Source of the DNA: Gnetum montanum
Taxonomy: Eukaryota > Streptophyta > Gnetopsida > Gnetales > Gnetaceae
Assembly (NCBI GenBank): GCA_015680685.1
Contig: MNCI01001925.1
Span: 279,573-343,572 of the forward strand
Reading direction: 5' to 3'
Length of the DNA stretch: 64,000 bases
Part shown: piece after piece, positions 36,561-47,038 of the stretch
How positions within the stretch are numbered: position 1 is the first letter of the stretch
Layout: each line of letters opens with the position of its first letter
Position numbers and translations under genes: made by a program
Notes under the pieces: model-generated
What the model saw: the letters and a program-made list of their open reading frames with translations, nothing else
Database searches by the model: none
What the model was told of the DNA's origin: nothing

Positions 36561-36987
36561 CAGCGTAAATGTGTAAAAAGGGGTCTACGGAGGAACTAGG
36601 ATGTAATAATCCTTGTTTTTAATGAATTTTTTGTTAAATTTTATCATTTTGGACAGATTTTGGTGAAAAATAGGAAAAAAGGCAAAAAAGGCGAAAACGA
36701 GGCAATGGCGGCGTAAGCGGCGGTGGCGTCAACGTCAGCATCATCAGGCGCTATTTGTTTTCTATTTTGAAAACGACGGCGTAGAGCGTAACCCGAGCGA
36801 GCGTGAGCGTAAGCGTACAATTGCTAAAGCGTAGGTGTAAATCACCATACCCTAGCGTAAGAGTAAACTGGAACCTAAGCGTAGATGCCGAAGGTTGAAC
36901 CCAGCGTAGATGTCGAGGCTTAAAATTCTTAACGCCAGCATAAAGTTACTCAACGTGAACGTAGATCGCTAGCGTAGACACTCTGAA

Positions 36988-39900
36988 ATGGGCAAGGGCA
37001 AGGAAGTGGAGGACCAGGGGCGGAAGGGTCCCGATCTAACCTTCGCTGAGGAGACGGAGGCCATGTTGCAGGGTTTTCCCAGGCCAAAGATTCCTGTGTG
37101 GCCTGCGACATCCTACAGGTAGGCTTTGATCCCTGCCTCTATTATTGTTTGTGTGCTTCATTGTATTCGTAGTGTAAATGATCTCGGCGTATACGCCGAG
37201 CGCAGGGATTTTTCATCATGAGGGTTTTCGGCGTGCACGCCAGCATAACTGTGCAGCGTAAACGGTGTTCAATCCTGGCGTAAACATTTTTTTGCATTGT
37301 TTTAGCATAAAAGTTCGTCAGCATGTTTTTCATCGGCATAAGTTCTATTTCTTGCGACGGCGTATACGCTGAGGGTTTGTTCGGCGTATACGCCATACGC
37401 GTACAGTTGTCTTCGGCATACCGCTTTATCTTTCTGGCATAAACTGTTTACGTCGAACTTGAAATTGAGCGTATACGCCGAGGGTTTGCTCAGTGTATAC
37501 ACCGTATGCGTGAAGGGGTTGGGGTGTCAGTGTAAAACAGATCGCCGTTAGCATAGACGCTGAGTTAGCTGGCATGTACGCTGAGCTAAATTTCGTTCTT
37601 TACGCTAAGTATTAGTTGGCGTATACATTCTGCAGACAACGTATACGCTGGATTGAATGCTTTTTTTGTGCTAAGTGTAGATCATTGTATACGCTCTGTA
37701 TATATCGTATATGTTAATTCTGAATCGCTCTAAGTGCTAAGTTTGTTCAGCGTACACCGTATGCGGCGTATACGCTGAGCGTGAATCATGGGCGTAAATC
37801 GTGGGCGTATACACTATTGTATAGCATATACGCTGGGCGTAAGTTATGTTTTTCGCACTGTAGAGTTGACATATATGCTCTATGTACAGCGTATACGCTG
37901 GGCGTAAACAGTTAGTTAAATTTTTGATTTTTTTTTGCCGATTTATGATGCAAACTTTCGTTTTGTGACATTGCGATTGGTTACAGGGACAACAAACACT
38001 TCCTTATCATGGTTGAACTCGTCGGGATGCTAGCATGGGCTGGCCGCGTTGAGGAACACGATCTTCCCCCAGCTTTATTTGTGGATGACAAGGGGGTCTG
38101 GTTTAGGGAAGGTGCTGGCGAATTTCTGGCTTTCTTGTTAACCAATTTTGAAGTGGCTATGTGGTCATATTTTGATGAAGTGACCGCACGGAGTGTGGTC
38201 GATGCAATACTGCCCGAGGCCACCGAAGGTGTCATGGTCTTCATGGAAGACATTGATGAGGGGCCTTTTGTTGATGAGGATGGCACTACCCGCAGGCCCA
38301 AGTCAACCCACCTGTTAACGCGTGTGTGGGCATTGCTGCCACCGGGGTTGGATTATGTCAATAATACATTGTTTATAGCTGCCCATGCCCATACCTTATT
38401 CCAGAATCCTCCTGGCACAGTATACCGAATAGCCAAGTGGGACAATTTACATTTATTGCTTTGCTTATTTTCATTTAATGTTGGTTTCTTGTTTTAACGC
38501 ACACTTGTTTGTAGACCGAAGACCAACCCAAACGGGACCCTCATTGAGGATGAAGGGATAGCCCTCGCTTGCGCCACTCTTGAGGCCCTTATGACGGCCC
38601 CCACTCTTCATGGGGCCATACTAGCTCAGACGAAGAGTTCAATGGTCCGTTTGCATAATCAGTTTTCCAGGGTCTTCGCGATGTGCAAGGGTCATGGGTG
38701 GCTTCAGGAAGATTGGACAGATCAGAGGCCAGTCTTTCCTCATAACTTTAGCAACACTTCCAAATCTGCCACTAGCGGTGGGTGATAACATTTCTTAGAT
38801 GCGTTAGTGGGTTTTTTCGACTGTTTGGGGTTATGCTGATATGGTCATCTTGACTTGTTTTAACAATTGACGCACCCTCCGGTGAGGATCCTGTGACGAC
38901 AGGACGAACTGAGATAACTTTGTCAATGAACTTCGGGGGGTGGAGAAGGCATAGAAGTGGCTGCGTAAGAAAGCCTCGCCACTCCTAACTCGTTGCCTGG
39001 ACGATGCCGGCCTCCTGGAGCTTTTTATGATGCCTAGCCCTGATGTCTCAATCGGGGAGATGATAGGGATCGTGGACTCTTTTAATGAGTCTGTTTCTCA
39101 GTACAGTGTCTGGATTAAGGGTGTTAAGGTGGTGTTTCATCTGTCTCCTGTGTTCTTTTCTAATTTGTTTGGTATGCCAGTAGATGGCCTACCTGTAGTA
39201 TTGGACAGGTCTCATAAAGAGCTCCAAACAATCCACGATCTGGAATCTTGGCTTGGCGTGATGAAAAACACCAAGGGATTCTTGATGCAGGGGAAAGCAA
39301 AGGTTGTTGAGGTGAACGAATTGCATCCCCTGTTTCGAGCACGGGTGTTTCCCAAAACTCTTTCTCAGGTGCAGAGTTTTGGGGTTGAGGCGGTACGCAT
39401 CATGCAGAGTATCTTAGAAACTGGCATGTGCTATAACTGGGCTCAGTTTTTGTTGGCGGGCATGCATAAGGAGATAGTGCAGTTGTGCTCGAATATCGAA
39501 GTACAATCACACTTCACCTTTGCCTTCTTCGCTGGTTATCTCCACCGTTTTACCGAGTTCCTTGTGGTGTGTGTGAACAACAAGTTTGTCCTACGGGATC
39601 GGGGTCAACTATCCCGCCTGTGGGTCAAACATTTGTTTGTGACAATGAGATCGCAGGATGCCCCTGAAGGTATCGATGAGTCTGTGTCTATTACTATAGG
39701 GGGATCATCTGGCGGTTCCATCCATACGCGGGATAGTCTAGGGGTGGAGCTAGTGGATGTACCTTTAACCGCCAGATGGGTAGAGCAGGTTATTAAAGAG
39801 ACCATTGGGAAAGCCAAGTCGAAATTGAAAAGACTTGAATGCACCATGGAGGAAGTTGCCGAGATAAACCAGCCACGCGTGAAGTGGATACGCTTCAAGA

Positions 39901-41569
39901 TACCTGGTAAGCGAAGCTCATATGCTTGTTATTGCATCGTTTTCATTCATTTATAACCCCTACAATTGCTTACGTGTCGTTATTGTTTTCTATTTGATGA
40001 AGTGAGGAAGCAGGCCGTAGAAACCATCAGAGAGGAGGAGGATACGCGTACAGAGAAAAACAATGAGGAGGAAAGCCCAGAGAAGAGCCAAGGCGGGGGA
40101 ACGGAGCTATTAACAGAGAGGACTACTGACCCTGAACCTTTAGATGACCCGGACGCTATCAACCAAATGTTCAGTAGCTTCCTCAAGGGTGACTTGGATT
40201 TGGGCGATCCCCCAGAAGGTGACAAGGATCAAGGTATGTCTTCACTTTTAGTTGGTTTTTATTATATTAATTGTGGCTCCTACTTTTTTTATTTTTGTGT
40301 TTGTGGCTTAGATGAAGGCAGCGGTACCAGAACGGTACGGTTGGACGTTCCCATGAAGACGGTTCCTCCTGAGGGGACCGCTGAGGTTAGCTCTTCCTGT
40401 ACTCGTCAGCTGCTTATTTGGTCAGAGATGCCAAATAAGTCGGATTTTGTGGATGGGATCGCGGAAGAAGTCGTTGAACATCTCCAGGAAGTCCATCCTG
40501 ATATAGGTATGAATCATTTAAAGATTAGGAGCTTCGTGTCTTACGTGTACCGTTTTAATGTTCGTGTTCTCTGCGTGGGTAGGCGCTAAACTAAGATGGG
40601 ATCCCTCTGAGGGCATCAGTATGGAAAGCCTAACTACACTCTCCCCAGAAGTAGAACAGGTGCCAAGGCCTGTTTATGAAGGGGTTGCAGAAAGCCTTGC
40701 ACACAATGCCAAGTCGTTGTGGACTTGTAGGCGTTCTGTTGAACAGTTGTGGCTACAAGTACAGGCAAAGGAAAAGGAAGTCTCTGCCGTAACAGAGGAG
40801 CGTGACGATTTAAAGGCTCGATACGAGTTTGCCGCTGCTAGACTAAGTGGAGATCGTTCTTGGCGAACCTCGGAGATTACGTACACCAGGTATTGGAACC
40901 TTCTGAACCGTCATGCGTCACTGACTCGGAGAATAGCGGAATGCAAAGCTCAAATTGATCTCCTGAACCTTAAGTGTCAAGATTGGAAGGCTTTCGCTTC
41001 CAAGGTTCGCAAGTGGGGTCAGGATGAGAAGAACCATAAACATCAGTACAAGAAGTCGCTGAAAGAGGTATCTATTGAAAAGCGGCAACTGGAGATGTTT
41101 GTGGAGGGTTTGGGTTTGCGTTCCGCCTTCGATACCTTTGCCCAAAACACAATTGTGGAAATGGAATCGCCTAAGAGGGTCATCACAACTGCTTCTGGGG
41201 AGGTGTCGGTAGGTGAATTTCCTCTGAAACGCCCTACCTGGTCAGCGGTCGACAAAGGCAAGGCTTTGGCAAACGTTGACTTAGGCCTGGACGGAACAGA
41301 TTGGGCCAGCGTTCCAGAGGAAGAAATCCTTCGTCGGCTGGAGTTTGGCTTAGGGGGATCCCCTATGGTAAACGTTTTGTCTTTATGAAGTTAATTTATT
41401 GGATAATGTTTAAAATGTTTAGCATTTGCTTATTTTTGTGTTGGTTGTTTGTTTTTGGTGTTCTTAGCATGAGGGTGACGATGATACTCACGAGGCTGGC
41501 CCCAGTGGAGCAGGGGCCCCTGACACTGGTGGTTCTAAAGGAGATGATCCTCCTATCACGGACACTTAG
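36988..41569 (+). CDS. Spliced antisense gene: FCP1-like pseudophosphatase with acidic coiled-coil tail (broken)
   Basis: Runs opposite to gag-pol. Exons I infer: 36988-37118, 37987-38436, 38515 to about 38777, about 38881-39906, 40003-40233, 40312-40506, 40583-41367, 41468-41569, about 1,050 codons. Most junctions are GT-AG and keep frame; both ends of the intron between exons 3 and 4 are unclear. Exon 2-3 resembles FCP1/SCP (NIF, HAD-fold) phosphatases: FLAFLLTNFEVAMWS, NNTLFIAAHAHTLFQNPPGT. The motif-I Asp is Glu (IMVELVGML) and the DD of motif IV is AA. Exon 4 contains FSNLFGMPVDGLP, unrecognised. Exon 5 is acidic, exon 7 predicted coiled coil, exon 8 acidic. A lost base in a G run (38935-38940) and TAG 38952 break this copy. 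Homologues lie in X and Y. Confidence 0.75.
37140..37910 (+). repeat. GCGTATACGC array inside intron 1 of the Z antisense gene
   Basis: The 868-bp first intron (37119-37986) is filled with GCGTATACGC and decayed versions (GGCGTATACGCCGAG, AGCGTATACGCTGGGC, GCATATACGC), at least ten copies. It is the same palindrome as in the Z LTR U3, although the surrounding sequence differs. The matching intron of Y (29530-29900) instead carries the X/Y-type word TAGCGTAGCA. Confidence 0.8.
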
Positions 41570-41827
41570 TATTTTTGTAGTTTTTTGTGTTTTTTTTGGC
41601 GGTTTTTTTGCTAATTTAAATTGATACGGGTATTGTAACTAGAAAATGTTGAAGAAAATAGGCACTATTTGTACAACATTGCATGAATAAATATTTTTTT
41701 GTTGGTTTTTAAGTTGTTTGCACACATGACATGATACTAAAGTATTTTTGGGTTCGCTTTTCTGTTTAACTGCAATGCACAGAAGTAATGATAAATAATA
41801 TGTAAACAGGAGAACAAGTTTTGCACT

Positions 41828-42137
41828 AGTTTAAGGCCATTTCGGGCCCCAATGCATAGTTTAAGGCCGTTTCGGGCCCCAGTACGGACGAGTAATATGT
41901 CATGGCGGATATTTCGTAGTTGACTGACCATTTCTGATCATGGGTTGTTTTATGTCATCGCGGACATGATAGTTTAACGTCTTTCTGGACAAGGAGTGTT
42001 GCAATTTTTTATTTTTTTTTTGCTGTTTATTATTATTTCTTTGTGTTTTTGGGTTTTATCGTAGTTTAGCGTCATTTCAGACAAGTTATAGTTTAACGTC
42101 GTTTCGGACTGTTCGTAGTTTAATGTCGTTCCGGACG
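41828..42137 (-). repeat. Hairpin tandem array 1 of Z (after protease)
   Basis: About eight units on the minus strand: GGCCCGAAATGGCC plus TTAAACTA twice, then weaker forms GTC-CGAAAC-GAC-GTTAAACTA, GTC-TGAAAT-GAC-GCTAAACTA and GTCCAGAAAGAC-GTTAAACTA. It starts right after the protease-end stop. The first units are nearly identical to those of X and Y, although these LTR families differ. Confidence 0.85.
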
Positions 42138-42147
42138 TTGTAATATT

Positions 42148-43194
42148 TCATTTTAGTTGTTTCTTAATTTTCTTCATTTTTTTATCAGGGATTGTATTGA
42201 CCGGTATGATTTTGTATTCTCTATCTCCTTCGCTGATCACGTTGAATGGCAATTCAGTCCAGGAGATGTCTATTAGAATGTTTTCGGTATCGATACTTTT
42301 AGGTGCTTCGATGTCGGTTGTTGTTTTTGTGTTGGTTTTTTCATGAGGTGACGCGTGTACAGTGTTAAACACAGGTATTTCGGCTTCAGGCTCTTGTCCC
42401 GTATTCGAAGGTTCACTAACCACCAGTTGCGTTTTGTTTGAGTCCTTTTGACCAGGCTTATCGAGTTCAACCTTGGAGCCTCGATCCTCGTCTGTGTGCG
42501 ATGCAATGAGGGGAGAGGCTGCTTCCCCATGTATGATGATTTCACCACCCTCGTAGGGTAGGTGAATCTCCTGATGTATAGGGGAGGACACAGCTCTCAG
42601 TTAGGCCAATCAGGGTCTTCCTAATATTAGGTTGAATCTTGGCATTTCATCGACGACGAGGAAGTTAGCAGATGTGGGGAACTGGTCTCCTACTACGAAG
42701 TCTAGGGTTATTGTGCCTTTGACTAATACGCGCGACCCGCTAAAGGACTTTAAGCATGTCGTTGTGGTGGGTTTGATCAAGTTGGTGAGCCCCAATTGTT
42801 CAATGATAGGATACGGTATGACGTTGGTGGCTGCCCCATAATCTACATGTACCCTATGTATTTTGAATTGGTTTACATGTATAGTTATGAACATAGGGAT
42901 TGTTCTTGTCTCGCCTGTCTTCTTATCTACTTTGATGTTCTCATCATGGAAGCTCAAGGGCTTAGGAACGGCACCGTGAGATGGATACATTACGGCATGA
43001 ATGGCCGGTTCGCTCGGAGGCAAGTTCTTGCTAACTGGGATTGACGTGAGCATGCGTACTAGAGCTTCTCGATGAGTCTGGGATGTTAGTACCAAGTCAT
43101 ACAAGCTTAACGAGGTGTTTTTCTGTTTTAGGGCTTGAGTAACTTGTGTCAGGGCTATTGCGAAATCTCTACTATCAGGGACGTTTTTATTAGC
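42148..43194 (-). pseudogene. Protease region of element Z
   Basis: Open over most of its length. TSLSLYDLVLTSQTHREALV (43110), the active-site loop VDYGAATNVIPYPIIEQLGL (42850; catalytic Asp present, the usual Ser/Thr replaced by Tyr), GSRVLVKGTITLDFVVGDQ (42720), and MPRFNLILGRP (42640). One TAA after the LGRP motif (about 42603) precedes a 147-codon acidic C-terminal extension ending KKMKKIKKQLK at 42148. The X and Y extensions are shorter. It matures the polyprotein. Confidence 0.8.
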
Positions 43195-46100
43195 AGTGAC
43201 TGGGTCCATTGGACCCAATAGTTTTATTTCGTGTTTTGGTGGTTTGTCATTATTGTTAAGGCCTACCATTTTATACGGTTCTTGTGTTTCAGATGACTCA
43301 CTGTTGCTATCCGTGTTCGGTCGACCATTGGATGATGACATGGGGATAGAGTTAAGTGGAGTTGGTTTGGGTGGCCCCATGGCTAGCCATTGGCGTTCCT
43401 TCTCCATGTGCTCATGTGTAAGCCTGTCTACTAGGCGTTCTCGTGTGTTACGCGGAGGTGGAATTGGCCTCGGAGCCTGGGATTGCCCTGGGACCTTTAC
43501 TACATATGGAGCCGAACGGGGTTGCGGGTGGACGGTGGGATATGATTGGGTAGGAATCTGTCCAGGTATCCTGATGACATACAGGATTGGTCTTGGTGGA
43601 GGTTGGACCTCTGTTGTTGCAACGGCGGGTGGTACTTGGACTACAAAAGGGGTAGGCCGAGCATGAGGGGTTGGTGTATCCGCGGGATTGACCGGAGGGA
43701 TGCGCACCACATATGGTTTTTGACGCATTGTGATGTTGGGGGTGGGCACGGTCGGGGGCACTCAAACTACGTATGGCCAGTGCGGGGCGTGGGATGGTTG
43801 AGATGTAGGTGCGGATGCAGCAGGAGGAATTTGAACCATGAATGGCTTTCCAAGTGTTTCTTGCTTATTTTCATGGTAGATGGTGTTGATGTGGGGTGTG
43901 TCGGAATCGTCATCACAATAGATTGCGTCAATTACGTACGCTGCCTCTTTAGTATTCAGGGGGTCTTTGTACACCCCATGGTTTGATTTTGTGGTTGGAC
44001 GGGGTTAGCCCCGTCAAAAGTGATTTTGCCATCATCAATCATCCGCTGGATATCCTGTTTCAAGGTGAAGCAGTAATCCGTTCCGTGCCCATTGCATTGA
44101 TGGTAGTCACAGAAGTGATCCATCCTAAACCATTGGGCATGGGCGGCTCATCTGGCGTTGCTAGGCTTAGGTTCTGTATGAGTTGGCAGAATCGTTCGTG
44201 CCTTTGGATGGCCGCAGGGGATAATTGCTTATGTTGCATGAACCCAACCTTTAAGAGTTGGTCAAAGAGCTGGGACGGTTTCATTGGTAAAGGCGTGTAC
44301 TGAGAAGGTTCCTTCCTCTCGAAATTACGCTCACAGTTCGTCGGGTTTTGTGATGATGACTCTGTGGTTGTTGTGGGAGCGGGTTGATAGTAGTTAGTGG
44401 TGGTTTTGGGCGGTCTTTGTTGATGTGTGGTGTTCATTTGTTGGGTTCCCGCTAATGCTGCTATAGTTGTCTTGGCCTTCTCTTTATCCTTTTTAGTATG
44501 TTGATTTTTGAAGGCCAAGTATGCCGGGTCATGGCTATTTTGAGCCGCTTCCTCTATGTTTCTGATCTATAAAAATGCCTGATTCACATCACGTGCATTG
44601 AGGTAATAAAGTTTGGACTTAAAGAAATCATTGACAGCCACCTTCAGAATTGTAAGCCAATAGGTTAGAGAGATTGGTTCGTGCAGCTCGTTGACAGCCG
44701 CACTCCATCTCTGAATAAACTTCTGTGCAAGTTCAAGCGGTGCTTGCTTGATCTGCATGAGGTTGTCCAGTGTGGCCTCAGGTTTCAAGTTGTACTTGAA
44801 CCGGGTCACAAACTGGCGTAAAAGATCATCCAAAGAGAAAATAGAGCTCCTAGGCAGGGCCCGGTACCAGTCGAGTGCTCTCCCTGCGAGAGACATGGAA
44901 AATACTCAGAGGATGGAGTGGGGACAAGCCTGGAGCAGCACACATTCTAGCCAGAATGTTATAAGGTGCGCGTTGGGATCGGTCTCCCCGTTGTACTTTG
45001 TTAATGTGGGCAAGGGGACACCTTTAGGTAAGGTTAGAGGTGGGACCGAAGAGCTGATAGGGTCATTGTTGTAGAAATCCACTACCTTTAACTCTCCCTC
45101 AGTGGCCGTTTGGAGCCATTTTACCTCTTCAGTAAGATCTTGCATTATCTTTTTGGCGTCCACCTAGTCTTGGGCGCTTGGTGATGCGGCGGCTTGGGGT
45201 TGTGGTATACTGTACAAGCTAGATTGTTGCGTGTTAGGGTGAAGGGCTGACAGCTGTGCGAGTGCTTGTGGAAAGGTTGCGGCAGGCAGCGCTACAGATG
45301 GCACGTGGTAGGGAAAGGGTTGTTGTTGGTGTTGCTGTAGCTGGGGTTGTGCTTAGGGAACATTGATTAGTGGAACCGCGTGGGGTGGTGTATGGGGATG
45401 GGGAACTTGATGCGACGGTGCTCCCCTTGCTGGCCATTACCCCGCCACATTATGGGCGGGGACTCCCTATTGGGTCACGGCTGTTTGGGGAACTGTATGT
45501 TCTTGGACGTGTGGTATGAAGTGGGTGGATGTGGATGCCAAAATCACATGTGGCACCCCTATCACCCTTGGTGGGAGTGTTGCCCCTAGGTTATCGAAAG
45601 GTGGCGGCACTTGTGAGGATGGGCCCGTAGCGACAGTAGGGACAAACGCGAGTGGGAAGGTGTTGGGTTGGTGATCGCTCAGAAGAGGGACGTGGACTAG
45701 TGCTGCTGTTTCCGGTGGTGGCTATTGAGCCTGGACGAATCTAAGGTGTTGCAAGGGCATGAGTTCCCCTGTGCCAGGATGGAAGATGGGGTTGACCTAT
45801 GCTTGAGGGCTTAAGATATGGTACGACTCTCCTTGCTCGGATTGAGCGGTGAATCCATCCTCATCCTCTGGTTGGGGCTCTAGTGCGGGCTAGTCCAACT
45901 AATTGTTTCTTTGAAGGAGGAGTTGCGTGATGAGTTCCGAATATTGTTTAGGAACGGGAATTACGTTGTACGGAGAAGGGATGAACTCTCGTCCCCCCCT
46001 GTAATATAGCTCAAACTGCCTCTTCACCTCTAGTTCAGCTTGATCAACAGCCAGGTCAGCTTGTATTTTAATACAGATAAGGTTGTACTAGTCCTTGGTA

Positions 46101-46261
46101 ATGATGTTAGAGGCTGGGTCCCTCCCTTGCAGCCTTACGGATGGGCGGGGACCCGCTGTGGGTTGCATTCCTGGGTGTTGTGGTATAGGCTGTTGGACGG
46201 CAGTGAGGTCCATGGTGGCGGCGGTGTGAGCGGGGACAGCAGTGTTGTTAACAGGGTTCAT
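43195..46261 (-). pseudogene. gag: gag of element Z
   Basis: Start chosen at ATG 46261 (MNPVNNTAVPAHTAATM); a second in-frame ATG is at 46213. Domains: RLQGRDPASNIITKD and KIQADLAVDQAELEVKRQF (46150-46000), Pro-rich linker, capsid-like domain (45165-44570: LTKYNGETDPNAHLITFW, MSLAGRALDWYRALPRSSI, FIQRWSAAVNELHEPI), Lys-rich basic stretch (44500), FERKEPSQYTPLPMKPSQL (44300), knuckle CDYHQCNGHGTDYC of CX2HX4HX4C form (44080), then a linker with six PYVVRIPP-like repeats (43900-43480). A few stops (TAG near 46090, 45360, 43760) and frame changes. Forms the particle core. Confidence 0.85.
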
Positions 46262-46299
46262 GATGCTATGTCACGGATAGGAGTAAGTCTGGAAAGGCG

Positions 46300-47016
46300 G
46301 AGTTGCTCTGTAATGTGGCGTGTAGTGTATACGCTTCAAAGGACAGCATATGGTATCAGCGTATACAACGTGTGCAGTGTATACAGCGTATATGGGCAGC
46401 GTAGACGCTGGAAAGCATATAAGGCGCAGGATGGATCAGCGTAAAGTGAGACGGCGTAAAATAAGAGCGTAAGATAGGGAGTAGCGTACAGCGTAAAAGA
46501 GGTGATCAACATAATGCAAGAATGTAATAAGTTGCAGCGTAAAGGACCACTTAGCGTAAAATTGGTGTTTAGCGTAAAATAGACGAACGTGACAAACTCA
46601 GCGTAAACACCAGCTCAGTGTAAAACAGGCCAGAGCATAAAACAGAAGATAGCGCAAAACAGGCGAGCGTACAATGGGTTGCAGCGTAAACAATTTGCTG
46701 CGTAAAATTCACAGCGTAAACAGTTCATAGCATGAAACAGGCTTAGCGTAAAGGCCGACTCCGATGTAAAGACAGGCACGTAAAACAGGTTGCAGCATTA
46801 ACAGTAGAGCTTAAAATAGATGAACGTAAAACAAAGATGTAGGAGAGCAGGTTTTTAAGAACGTAAACGCTGTGCAGCATAAACACTGGACAATTGCGGG
46901 TTGGGTTTTCGAACCGGACAGCATAAACGCTGGGAAAGTTGGGGCAGCATACCATTAGCAGCATAGACGCTTAACAGCGTATACACTGGGAGTTGCGGGT
47001 AAGGGTTTTAAGGAGG
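46300..47016 (-). repeat. GCGTAAA-rich leader of Z
   Basis: The untranslated leader between the primer site and gag. It is packed with AGCGTAAA/TTTACGCT words, more than thirty exact or near copies every 10-25 bp, plus palindromic GCGTATAC forms at 46320-46410. No spacer conservation and no reading frame. The half-site is that of the LTR palindromes. Confidence 0.75.
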
Positions 47017-47033
47017 TCCTCCTTCTAGCGCCA
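47017..47033 (-). other. Primer-binding site of Z
   Basis: TGGCGCTAGAAGGAGGA on the minus strand, five bases after the LTR end. It starts with TGG, as expected for a tRNA primer. Confidence 0.8.
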
Positions 47034-47038
47034 ATTTT

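Noticed and set aside
36988-41569. The extra gene could be an envelope gene.
   Set aside because: It is on the opposite strand, lies between protease and RT rather than after integrase, has introns, and shows no signal peptide or transmembrane segment.
43196-43666. A 156-codon plus-strand frame opposite Z gag-protease.
   Set aside because: It is the antisense of the well-conserved Pro-rich linker. Low-stop antisense frames are expected there.
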